Shown here: positions 1-8,202 of the stretch, in pieces
How the letters are laid out: each line of letters opens with the position of its first letter
Position numbering within the stretch: the stretch's first letter is position 1
Assembly (NCBI GenBank): GCA_955652835.1
Contig: CATPBO010000208.1
Span: 1-42,049 of the forward strand
Length of the DNA stretch: 42,049 nucleotides
Origin: Candidatus Dormiibacterota bacterium
GTDB lineage: Bacteria > Chloroflexota > Dormibacteria > Dormibacterales > Dormibacteraceae
Direction: 5' to 3'
Translations under genes and position numbers: made by a program
The notes under the pieces: model-generated
What the model saw: only the letters and a program-made list of their open reading frames with translations
The model's database searches: none
What the model was told of the DNA's origin: nothing

Positions 1-693
1 ATCGTCTCGGGTGGCACAGGTTCCGGCAAGACGACGCTTCTCAACGTGCTGTCCGGCTTCATCCCGGCCAACGAGCGCATCGTCACGTGCGAGGATGCCG
101 CCGAGCTGCGGCTCCGCCAGGTTCACGTGATCAGCCTCGAATCCAAGCCGCAAAACGTGGAAGGCCGGGGTGCGATCTCGATCCGCGACCTGGTGCGCAA
201 CTGCCTGCGCATGCGGCCCGACCGGATCATCGTCGGCGAGTGCCGTGGCCCAGAAGCTCTGGACATGCTGCAGGCGATGAACACCGGCCACGACGGGTCG
301 ATGAGCACGCTTCACGCCAACAACCCGCGCGACGGCCTCAACCGTCTGGAAACATTGGTCTTGCTCGCCGGCACCGAGCTTCCCTCTCGGGCCATCCGCA
401 GCCAGATCACATCCGCCGTCAACGTTATCGTTCAGACGGAGCGGTTGCGTGGCGGCGCGCGCAAGGTGGTGAGCGTGGCCGAGGTCATGGGGATGGTCGA
501 CGGCGAGATCGCGCTCCAGGAGATCTTCGCCTTCCGCCAGGTCGGGGTGACGCCAGACGGTCGAGCGGTCGGTTACCACACTGCCACCGGGACGAAATCG
601 ATCTTTCTCGCGCACTTCGTCTCCAACGGCGTGCAGCTGCCGGATTCGATGTTCGTGCCCACGAATCGGCCTCCGGCGGAGCAGCTCAACTAA
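1..693 (+). CDS. cpaF: CpaF/TadA-family type II/IV secretion (Tad/Flp pilus) ATPase, 5'-truncated by window edge
   Basis: Frame open from base 1: [38 protein letters not shown] (Walker A), then [46 protein letters not shown], the signature of this family. Confidence 0.95.
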   Translation: MVSGGTGSGKTTLLNVLSGFIPANERIVTCEDAAELRLRQVHVISLESKPQNVEGRGAISIRDLVRNCLRMRPDRIIVGECRGPEALDMLQAMNTGHDGSMSTLHANNPRDGLNRLETLVLLAGTELPSRAIRSQITSAVNVIVQTERLRGGARKVVSVAEVMGMVDGEIALQEIFAFRQVGVTPDGRAVGYHTATGTKSIFLAHFVSNGVQLPDSMFVPTNRPPAEQLN

Positions 694-696
694 GCC

Positions 697-2325
697 ATGG
701 GGGTATTTGACCAGCGTGGTGAAGAGGAGGTGAAGCCCATGGAAGAGGGAGCCCGCACCGACGGCGTCCCGAAACCCGGAGTGCTGGATGCGGAGCTGCT
801 CGGCGACTTCGGGCACCAGGTGCGCAACCAGCTGAACGCAGTGGTGGGGGCGGCCGGCCTGCTCGCCACCAGCGCCTCGTCAAGCGAAGAGCGTGAGCTC
901 GCGTCGATCGTCGAGATCGGGGCAGAACAGATCGCGAGATTGGTTGACGACGTCCTCGACGCGGCGACCATACAGAGCGGCGAGTTCGAGCTTGCCCTAC
1001 ATCCGTTCGATGTGCGCGCCAGCGTCGAGACCTGCATCGGCCTCGTCGCCGACGCCGCGGGCGCCAAGAGCCTCGACCTTTCCTTTAAAGCGGCGCCGGA
1101 CGTGCCGCCCGTCATCGTCGGCGACTCGCGGCGTCTGGAGCAGATCGTGCTCTCCCTTCTGCACGGTGGGATCGAGCGCACATTCCGCGGCGGTGTCGGG
1201 GTCGAACTCGGCGTCGAGGACAAGGGTGGACTCGTCGCGCTCAGCTTCACGATCCGTGACACCGGGCGAGGGATCCCGGCAAGGATCCTCCGTGGTGGGC
1301 TCGATGGCGCGGCGAATCCTCGCGATCGCCTGGAGCCTGGCGACCGGCTCGCGGTGTTAAGCCTCGGGACCACCAGGCGGCTTGTCGAGATGATGGACGG
1401 CGAGCTGCGCGTTGAGCAAGGCGGTGTCGAGGCGGGACCTGACGCGGGCACGTCGTTTGCGTTCACGATCCTGGCTGAGGTGCTGCCGGCTTCCGTCACG
1501 ACCTCACAGCTCACGCTCGAAGCGATGCGCGTCCTGGTGGTGACCGCCGACCCCACCGAGCGGCGAGTGCTCGCGCTCCAGTCGGAGCAGTGGGGAGCCA
1601 CAGCAACGTCCGCGACGCCCGAAGAAGCGCTGGCGGTGGTGACGGCGGGGCACCCGTTTGACATCGCGGTTGTCGAGCACCGGCCCCCTGTTATCGAAGG
1701 CCTCGAGCTGTCAACAGCGCTGCGCGCGTTGAAGCGTGCGGACCAGCTGCCGATCGTCCTCATCGCGGTGGCGATGCCCGGTCCGGAAGTTGCAGAGGCC
1801 GCCGACACCGGCGTCATCCAGGCCACGCTTACCAAGCCGGTGGCGGCTCGCACGCTTCACGACGTCATGGTCCAGGTCGGCGTCCATGCAGTGCCGCCTC
1901 CCAAGCCTGAGGTCGAAGTGGTGCCAGGGGCGCTCCACGTGCTGATCGCGGATGACAATGCCCTGAACCAGAACCTCTTGAAGCGGCTTGTGGCCAAGCT
2001 CGGACACAGCGTCGATGTGGTATCAAACGGCCGCGAGGCGGTCGCGGCGGTGGCGCAGCAGCCATACGACGCGCTGCTCATGGACGTCCTGATGCCGGAG
2101 ATGGACGGCCTTGAGGCGGCTGAGGCGATCTGCCGTCGCTGGCCGCGCGGTAGCCGGCCGCGCCTGATCGCGCTCACTGCGATGGCCGGCCCAGGTGACG
2201 AGGAACGCTGCCTCAAGGCAGGCTTCGATGACTACATGAGCAAGCCGGTGCACCTGGAGGACCTGGTCGAGGCTTTCAAGGCGGCGGCCGGGTACAGGAC
2301 GACGAGAGAAAAAGCCGACCTCTAG
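697..2325 (+). CDS. Hybrid sensor histidine kinase/response regulator (HisKA-like, HATPase, two REC domains)
   Basis: H-box-like DFGHQVRNQLNAVVG; G1 box DTGRGIP; C-terminal REC with IADDN...LLMDVLMPEMDG...SKP; a first REC precedes it. Confidence 0.88.
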   Translation: MGVFDQRGEEEVKPMEEGARTDGVPKPGVLDAELLGDFGHQVRNQLNAVVGAAGLLATSASSSEERELASIVEIGAEQIARLVDDVLDAATIQSGEFELALHPFDVRASVETCIGLVADAAGAKSLDLSFKAAPDVPPVIVGDSRRLEQIVLSLLHGGIERTFRGGVGVELGVEDKGGLVALSFTIRDTGRGIPARILRGGLDGAANPRDRLEPGDRLAVLSLGTTRRLVEMMDGELRVEQGGVEAGPDAGTSFAFTILAEVLPASVTTSQLTLEAMRVLVVTADPTERRVLALQSEQWGATATSATPEEALAVVTAGHPFDIAVVEHRPPVIEGLELSTALRALKRADQLPIVLIAVAMPGPEVAEAADTGVIQATLTKPVAARTLHDVMVQVGVHAVPPPKPEVEVVPGALHVLIADDNALNQNLLKRLVAKLGHSVDVVSNGREAVAAVAQQPYDALLMDVLMPEMDGLEAAEAICRRWPRGSRPRLIALTAMAGPGDEERCLKAGFDDYMSKPVHLEDLVEAFKAAAGYRTTREKADL

Positions 2326-2657
2326 TCCTTCAGCCGGCTGTCCAGGCGGTCCTCGCGTCCCGCCCGCCGCGACGCCCGAGCCTCGAGAAAGACGACCACG
2401 ATCACTATCACACCGCCGAGCACCATCAAACCACCCAGTGCCTCGGCCTCCACGCCGCGTGGCTGGCTGATGATCTGAACCATCGCCGCGCCGAAGACCA
2501 GGATGTAGCTGACGCCAAGCAGCCTGACCCGCGGCGTCACTCCGACCTCCTCGCCTCCTCGCCACGGCCGCTTGCCGATGATGAGCAGGTATGCACCCAT
2601 GACCAGCGCGAGAGCGGCGAGCGCAAGGGAGACCATCTGAACAAGGGCTGTAGTCAC
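2322..2657 (-). CDS. Small predicted multi-pass membrane protein
   Basis: Minus ORF with three or so hydrophobic segments (MVSLALAALALVMGAYLLIIG, LLGVSYILVFGAAMVQII, LGGLMVLGGVIVIVVVFLE); start chosen at GTG 2657 to avoid overlap with hisS. Confidence 0.6.
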   Translation of the reverse strand: MTTALVQMVSLALAALALVMGAYLLIIGKRPWRGGEEVGVTPRVRLLGVSYILVFGAAMVQIISQPRGVEAEALGGLMVLGGVIVIVVVFLEARASRRAGREDRLDSRLKD

Positions 2658-2666
2658 CGGCGACTG

Positions 2667-2690
2667 ATAGTAACCGTAGGTTCTTACAAT
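2667..2690. promoter_or_regulatory. Candidate divergent -10 boxes: TACTAT (minus, 2667-2672) and TACAAT (plus, 2685-2690, hisS)
   Basis: Boxes sit 9 nt (minus gene, GTG 2657) and 10 nt (hisS, ATG 2701) from the start codons; -35 elements are weak. Confidence 0.4.
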
Positions 2691-2700
2691 CGTCACTCTC

Positions 2701-3957
2701 ATGCCACGCTCTGAGCCGATCAAGGCCGTCCGCGGAATGCGCGACATCCTGCCTCGGGAACGCGCGATCTGGCGCGTCGCCGAGAAGGCCGCTGCAGACG
2801 TCGCTCGCAGCTTCGGCTATGCGGAAATCGTGACGCCGGTGATCGAGCACGCGGAGCTGATCGAGCGCGTGGGCGAAGACACCGACGCCGTCGCCAAGGA
2901 GCTATACCGCTTCGACGACCGGGGCGGACGGCACCTCGCGTTGCGCCCGGAAGCCACCGCGGGCGTGGTCCGCGCGTACTTCGAAGGCCACCTCAACCAG
3001 GAGCCACCGCCCGCGCGCCTCTTCTTGATCGGGCCGATGTTCCGCTACAACCGCCCTCAGAAGGGTCGGTATCGCCAGTTCTTCCAGCTCGATGTGGAGG
3101 CGATCGGCAGCGACAGCCCGGCTCTGGACGCGGAGGTGATCGAGATCGCAGCCACCTGGCTGCACGAGCTCGGCCTTCGTGAGCTGAGGCTGGAGCTCAA
3201 CACCATCGGGGACTCGAAGTGCCGCCCCGCCTATCTCGAGCTCCTGCGGGCCTACTACCGTCCTTTGCAAGACCAGCTGCATGGCGACTGCCAGCGCCGG
3301 CTCGAGACCAACCCGCTGCTGCTGCTTGATTGCAAGGTCCCGCAGTGCCAGCCATTCAAAGTAGACGCGCCCCGCATCACCGACCACCTGTGCGAGGAGT
3401 GCACGGTAGCGTGGGCGGCGGTGCGCCGCCTGCTGGATGCCTCAGGGATCGAGTATCGCCTGGATCCTTACCTCGTGCGCGGCCTCGACTACTACACGCG
3501 CACGGTCTTCGAGATCTACCCCGCGAACGGCGAGGGAGCCCAGGACGCGCTGGGTGGCGGGGGGCGGTATGACGGCCTGGCGGAGGCGGAGGGCTGGCCG
3601 CCGACACCGGGCGTCGGTTTCGCGGGCGGATTGGATCGCGTGACCGAGTTGGTCAAGGCCGGCGGGGCGGAGGTGATTGCAGCTCCGGCGGCGGAGGTCG
3701 TAGTGCTTGCGGACGCCGGTCTCGATGTCGCCGCCGCGGACGTCGCTCGCATCTGCCGCACGGTGCGATCGGTCGCCGTCGACTACGAGTCGAAGAGCCT
3801 GAAGGCGAAGATGCGATCGGCGAACAAGCTCGGCGCCCGTTGGGTGTTGCTGCTCAGCGCGGCCGAGGTCGAGCGTCGTGTTGTGCAGCTGAAAGAGATG
3901 GCCAGCGGCGAGCAGGTCGAAGTCGGGTGGGCGGACCTGCCGTCACATCTCGCATGA
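2701..3957 (+). CDS. hisS: Histidyl-tRNA synthetase
   Basis: AVRGMRDILPRE; MFRYNRPQKGRYRQFFQLDVE; GLDYYTRTVFEIYP; ALGGGGRYDGLAE. Confidence 0.97.
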   Translation: MPRSEPIKAVRGMRDILPRERAIWRVAEKAAADVARSFGYAEIVTPVIEHAELIERVGEDTDAVAKELYRFDDRGGRHLALRPEATAGVVRAYFEGHLNQEPPPARLFLIGPMFRYNRPQKGRYRQFFQLDVEAIGSDSPALDAEVIEIAATWLHELGLRELRLELNTIGDSKCRPAYLELLRAYYRPLQDQLHGDCQRRLETNPLLLLDCKVPQCQPFKVDAPRITDHLCEECTVAWAAVRRLLDASGIEYRLDPYLVRGLDYYTRTVFEIYPANGEGAQDALGGGGRYDGLAEAEGWPPTPGVGFAGGLDRVTELVKAGGAEVIAAPAAEVVVLADAGLDVAAADVARICRTVRSVAVDYESKSLKAKMRSANKLGARWVLLLSAAEVERRVVQLKEMASGEQVEVGWADLPSHLA

Positions 3958-5711
3958 GCGGCTACACAGCGCCGCACTGCGGCTCGCTCCGCGCATCGGA
4001 TGAAGGGCGGGAGCTGGAGCTCTACGGGTGGGTGGCCCGGCGACGCGACCACGGAGGTTTGATCTTCATCGACCTGCGCGACCGCTGGGGCGCGGTGCAG
4101 GTGGTGTTCAACCCGACCAAAGCGCCGGACGCGCATGCGGCCGCATCCGACCTCAGGTCCGAGTACGTCGTGCGTGTCAAAGGCATGGTGGGCCGCAGGC
4201 CCACTGGTTCGGAAAACCCCCGGATGCCGACGGGCGATGTAGAGCTGACGGCTTCCGAGCTGGAGGTGATCTCCATCGCGAAGACGCCGCCATTCCAGAT
4301 TGAGGATGAGGTCGAAGCGGACGAAGCGCTGCGTCTGAAATATCGGTATCTGGATCTGCGCAGGCCGCGAATGCAGCGCATTCTCGAGACCCGGCATCGC
4401 GTCACAAAGGTCATCCACGCGTACATGGATGCCAACGAGTTCGTTGAGGTCGAGACCCCGATGCTGCTCAAAGGAACGCCCGAGGGAGCGCGGGACTTCA
4501 TAGTGCCGTCTCGACTTCATCCGGGTAACTTCTTCGCATTGCCGCAGTCGCCGCAGCAGTTGAAACAGCTGCTCATGGTTGCCGGCATGGGCCGCTACTA
4601 CCAGATTGCGCGCTGCCTCCGCGACGAGGACCTGCGGGCCGACCGAGTGCTGGAGATCACCCAGCTGGACGTTGAGATGTCCTTCTGCACGGAAGAGGAC
4701 GTCTTCAGCTTGATCGAAGGTCTCTGGGTCCGCATCTGGAAAGAGATCCTCGACGTTGACCTCGTCACTCCGTTTCCTCGACTCGATATGCAGCAATGTC
4801 TGCTGCGCTACGGCACCGACAAGCCCGACCTGCGCTACGAGCTGGAGATCGCCGATGTCACCGATGCGCTGCGTGAAACCAATGCAACGCGTCTGCGCGC
4901 TGCTTTGGATCAGGGTGGAGTTGCGCGGTGTCTCAGCGTGCCGGGCGGGCGCGACATGTCACGACGCGAGCTCGACGAGCTGGCTCTGATGGCGCAGGGC
5001 GCCGGAGCGAAGGGTCTCACCTGGCTGCCCGGGCCGCTGGACAAATTCCTAAGCGAAGGCGAGCAGGCGGCCATCAAGTCGGCAGTACAGGCCGGCTCGG
5101 ATGACCTGGTCCTGCTCGTCGCGGACCGCAAGCGCAAAGCAGAAACGGTGATGGGCTTGCTGAGGCGCGAGATCGCTCGCCGTCGCAAGCTCGCCCGGGA
5201 AGAAGAATGGCGCCCGCTGTGGGTGTTTCCGATGTACCTCTTCGAGGAGGACGACGAGGGTCGCTTGACTTACGGCCACCATCCTTTTACTTCGCCGTGG
5301 CCTGAGGATCTCGAACTGATCGAATCGAGACCCCTCGACGTCCGCGCCCGCGCATACGACAGCGTCATCAACGGCGTTGAGCTGGCGAGCGGAAGCATCC
5401 GAATCCACCAACGTGCTTTGCAGGAGCGCGTGTTCGAGATTCTCGGCATGGACAAGGCCACGATTCAGAATCGCTTTGGCCATCTTCTCGAAGCATTCGA
5501 GTATGGGGTGCCACCTCACGGCGGGATCGCACCGGGGATCGATCGACTGATGATGGTGCTGATCGGCACCGACAACATCAGGGACGTCGTCCCTTTTCCC
5601 AAGACTCAGAGCCACCAGGACTTGATGCTCGGCGCGCCCAGCCCGGTCGATGCGGCGCAGCTCGAAGAGCTCCACATCCAGGTTGTTCCCCCCAAGAAGC
5701 CGGCCTCGTAG
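3954..5711 (+). CDS. aspS: Aspartyl-tRNA synthetase
   Basis: ELYGWVARRRDHGGLIFIDLRDRWGAVQVVF; FVEVETPMLLKGTPEGARDFIVPSR; GIAPGIDRLMMVL; ATGA overlap with hisS stop. Confidence 0.97.
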   Translation: MSGYTAPHCGSLRASDEGRELELYGWVARRRDHGGLIFIDLRDRWGAVQVVFNPTKAPDAHAAASDLRSEYVVRVKGMVGRRPTGSENPRMPTGDVELTASELEVISIAKTPPFQIEDEVEADEALRLKYRYLDLRRPRMQRILETRHRVTKVIHAYMDANEFVEVETPMLLKGTPEGARDFIVPSRLHPGNFFALPQSPQQLKQLLMVAGMGRYYQIARCLRDEDLRADRVLEITQLDVEMSFCTEEDVFSLIEGLWVRIWKEILDVDLVTPFPRLDMQQCLLRYGTDKPDLRYELEIADVTDALRETNATRLRAALDQGGVARCLSVPGGRDMSRRELDELALMAQGAGAKGLTWLPGPLDKFLSEGEQAAIKSAVQAGSDDLVLLVADRKRKAETVMGLLRREIARRRKLAREEEWRPLWVFPMYLFEEDDEGRLTYGHHPFTSPWPEDLELIESRPLDVRARAYDSVINGVELASGSIRIHQRALQERVFEILGMDKATIQNRFGHLLEAFEYGVPPHGGIAPGIDRLMMVLIGTDNIRDVVPFPKTQSHQDLMLGAPSPVDAAQLEELHIQVVPPKKPAS

Positions 5712-5720
5712 TATTGGCAG

Positions 5721-5875
5721 GCTCCCGAAGGGCTGCGGGCGATGTGCGCGTTGCCCAACTAGACAGCATTAGGGACCCCGGAGTCCGGATAGCCGACCAA
5801 ATGCCCGCTCGACGGGACTTGGAAAGCCATGGCAGGGGACCCACCTGAGCTCGCTCAGGACAACCCACCCCCGTG
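5721..5875 (+). ncRNA. Candidate structured intergenic RNA or 5' leader
   Basis: 180-nt gap with successive stem-loops: CCAA-atg-CCCG-ctcga-CGGG-ac-TTGG and CCTGAG-CTCG-CTCAGG, plus a TAGTAT -10-like box at 5709-5714; no known RNA family recognised. Confidence 0.25.
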
Positions 5876-5891
5876 ACCCGGAGGGAGCACG

Positions 5892-6221
5892 TTGGACCTG
5901 CTCAGACTGATCCCTCCTGGCCTGATCGTGGGCACTTTGATGGTTCTGATTCTGTCCCAACTGTTTTTTGCCTTCCTGCCCTACCGCCGGCGCGCTTACA
6001 TACCGATCCTTCTGATGACCGCGATCGGGTTCGCGCTCGGCCAACTGTGGGATTTCATCGGCCTCTCTTCGTTCCGCCTGGGGGAGGCGAACGCGCTGCC
6101 TGCCGTCGCGTTCGCTCTTCTCCTCCAGCCCCTGGCGCGCTTTGTGCCGCGCCCAAGCCGGGAACCCAAGGAACCAAAACCGAGCAAGCCCGAAGACTCT
6201 CGACCGGCGCGTGGCCAATAG
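5892..6221 (+). CDS. Small predicted membrane protein with charged/Pro-rich tail
   Basis: TTG start with GGAGGG Shine-Dalgarno; hydrophobic IPPGLIVGTLMVLILSQLFFAFLP...IPILLMTAIGFALGQLW. Confidence 0.6.
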   Translation: MDLLRLIPPGLIVGTLMVLILSQLFFAFLPYRRRAYIPILLMTAIGFALGQLWDFIGLSSFRLGEANALPAVAFALLLQPLARFVPRPSREPKEPKPSKPEDSRPARGQ

Positions 6222-6237
6222 GAACCGCCCGGTTCCT
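6220..6237 (+). terminator. Hairpin after the 5892 gene, possible terminator
   Basis: Perfect 7-bp inverted repeat AGGAACC-GCCC-GGTTCCT overlapping the stop codon; only a weak T-rich tail. Confidence 0.4.
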
Positions 6238-6257
6238 TCTCATACACTTGCTTTTGT

Positions 6258-6283
6258 GTTTGCAGGCTTGATCCAAAGGGTAT
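6258..6283 (+). promoter_or_regulatory. SigB/SigF-type promoter: GTTTGC-N14-GGGTAT
   Basis: Matches the B. subtilis SigB consensus GTTTAA-N12-15-GGGTAT; 7 nt before the ATG of a DUF948 gene linked to a SigB-like factor. Confidence 0.6.
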
Positions 6284-6290
6284 TCACAGG

Positions 6291-6614
6291 ATGAGCGCGC
6301 AGAGCTTCATGTGGCTCGCGTTCGGGGTCGCCGCGCTTCTCGTGGCGCTGGCCCTGGCCGCGGTGCTTTTACGGCTCCGCGGCACCCTTGGGGCGGTTGA
6401 AGAGCTTTTGGAAACGACCAATGAGGAGATGAAGGAGACGCTGCCCGAGGTCCGGCAGACCATCGGGAACGTCAACGACATCACGGCCGGCGTAAACGTA
6501 GGTCTGCGGACGGCGGGCGGCGGAGCGGCGGCTGCTGGTCGCGGGATTCGTTCCGCTGCTCACGGTGTGAAGGTGGCGGGTCAGAGCCTTGTTCGAACCG
6601 TATTAGGAGGTTAG
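6291..6614 (+). CDS. DUF948 (YtxG-like) general-stress-type protein
   Basis: N-terminal TM helix then ELLETTNEEMKETLPEVRQTIGNVNDITAGV, typical of DUF948. Confidence 0.7.
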   Translation: MSAQSFMWLAFGVAALLVALALAAVLLRLRGTLGAVEELLETTNEEMKETLPEVRQTIGNVNDITAGVNVGLRTAGGGAAAAGRGIRSAAHGVKVAGQSLVRTVLGG

Positions 6615-6616
6615 CG

Positions 6617-6946
6617 ATGGCTGACGAGACGAACGGTGGCGGTGGTGGCTTTGGTTGGTTCATTCTTGGCGGCTTGATCGGTCTCGCCGCCGGCGCCTAC
6701 ATTGCTTCGGGCCCAGGACGATCCCAGGTCGACAGCCTCCGCAGCAAGACCATCGAGCTCAGCGGAAGCGAACCAGTGCAGCGCGCGAAAGACGCAGCAC
6801 AGCGTGCGCGGCAGATGGTCACCGATCCGGATCACCCGGTCGGCAAGGCGATCCAGGACGGGGTCGCGGCCGCGAAGCGCAAGCGCGAAGAGCTCGAAGC
6901 GACGGCCATGCGCAAGATGCAGCAGCCCACGGACGGCAAGGAATAA
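6617..6946 (+). CDS. YtxH-like protein
   Basis: Gly-rich TM FGWFILGGLIGLAAGAYIASGPGRSQVDSLRSKTIEL followed by an Ala/Lys-rich amphipathic region; follows DUF948. Confidence 0.65.
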   Translation: MADETNGGGGGFGWFILGGLIGLAAGAYIASGPGRSQVDSLRSKTIELSGSEPVQRAKDAAQRARQMVTDPDHPVGKAIQDGVAAAKRKREELEATAMRKMQQPTDGKE

Positions 6947-6959
6947 AGGAAGAGGACAG

Positions 6960-7382
6960 TTGGCTAAGCGCAACCTGGCTGAGCTCAAGATCCCGGCGTC
7001 GTCGGCGTTCATTCCGGTCGCCAAGCGGGTGGCCACGACGCTCGGCGGCCAGTTGGGTTTCAGCCTGGTGGACCTTGACGAGCTGACGATTGCCCTGACG
7101 CAGGCATGCGACAGCGCGATCGCCGCGGCGAGCGATCTGGGCTCGCCGGCGGACCTCAAGCTCACCTACTTCGCAACCGATCGCGCGTTGGTGGTGGACG
7201 TCGACCTGATGCCAAGCGGCAACACAGCCCTCCCCGCGCCCAAGCCAGACGCCGCCGTCGACCCGGAGCTGCAGCGACTCGCCTACGAGATGATCCGCTG
7301 CTTCGTTGACGACTTCCGGCCCCAGGTCGAGCCCACTACCGGGCACGTCAGTTTCCGGATGGTCAAGTACCTGGCGGGCTGA
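6960..7382 (+). CDS. RsbW-like (HATPase-fold) anti-sigma factor, apparently kinase-degenerate
   Basis: SSAFIPVAKRVATTLGGQLGFSLVDLDELTIALTQACDSAIAAA...GHVSFRMVKYL resembles RsbW layout; directly precedes the SigB-like factor; TTG start. Confidence 0.65.
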   Translation: MAKRNLAELKIPASSAFIPVAKRVATTLGGQLGFSLVDLDELTIALTQACDSAIAAASDLGSPADLKLTYFATDRALVVDVDLMPSGNTALPAPKPDAAVDPELQRLAYEMIRCFVDDFRPQVEPTTGHVSFRMVKYLAG

Positions 7383-7419
7383 CCGCCGCCCGCACTCAAA
7401 AAGCCGACACTAAAGGCCA

Positions 7420-8202
7420 GTGGCTGCACAACAGCGGATTCCCCGCGAAGAGCTGCGGGCGCTCCATCGTCGCTATAGGGAGACAACGGACCCGGCCGAG
7501 AAGGAGCGCATTCGCGAGCAGCTCGTCAACGCTTATCACGACTTCGTCTACTTTCTCGCCCGCAAGTTCCAGAACCGCGGCGAGCCGCTCGACGACATCG
7601 TGCAGGTTGGCTATCTCGGTCTCATCAAGGCCATCGAGCGCTTCGACCCCGACCTGGGATTTGAATTCACGACCTTTGCCACGCTGACCGTCGCGGGGGA
7701 GATCAAACGGCACTTTCGAGACAAAGGCACCGCCATCCGCTTTCCGCGCCGCCTCCAGGAGCTCCACCAGTCCGTGGTTCGCGTCAATGAACAGATGAAG
7801 AACGAGCTCGGAAGGGAGCCGACCGTGGCCGAGCTGGCCGAACGACTGGGCGTAACGCCGGACGATGTGACCGAGGCGATGGAAATGGGCCCGGCCTACA
7901 TGCCGCTTTCCCTGGACCAGCCGATCGCTTCAAGCGATGGCGGGGACAGCCGCGCTATCGCCGACCAGATCGGCGGCGCGGACCCTGAGCTGGACCGAGT
8001 CGAGATGCGCGACGTCCTCGACCGCGCGATGGAGCACTTGACACCGCGCGAGCGGGCGATCATGGCGATGAGGTTTTACGAGCAGATGTCACAGTCAGAG
8101 ATCGCTCGCCGACTCGGCATCAGCCAGATGCACGTCTCGCGCCTGCAACGGGCAGCCCTCGAGCAGTTGCGAAAGTACGTGCCGCAAGAATCCGCCTCTT
8201 AG
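7420..8202 (+). CDS. sigB: SigB/SigF-family RNA polymerase sigma factor
   Basis: DDIVQVGYLGLIKAIERFDPDLGFEFTTFATLTVAGEIKRHFRDKG; HTH MSQSEIARRLGISQMHVSRLQRAALEQLR. Confidence 0.93.
   Translation: MAAQQRIPREELRALHRRYRETTDPAEKERIREQLVNAYHDFVYFLARKFQNRGEPLDDIVQVGYLGLIKAIERFDPDLGFEFTTFATLTVAGEIKRHFRDKGTAIRFPRRLQELHQSVVRVNEQMKNELGREPTVAELAERLGVTPDDVTEAMEMGPAYMPLSLDQPIASSDGGDSRAIADQIGGADPELDRVEMRDVLDRAMEHLTPRERAIMAMRFYEQMSQSEIARRLGISQMHVSRLQRAALEQLRKYVPQESAS

Noticed and set aside
690-1853. Long minus-strand ORF (387 aa) antisense to the hybrid kinase
   Set aside because: Ser/Arg/Pro-rich high-GC shadow ORF; the plus frame has clear kinase and REC motifs
5721-5875. Known RNA (6S, SRP, RNase P, tmRNA or riboswitch)
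   Set aside because: No diagnostic conserved motif recognised; kept only as an unclassified candidate
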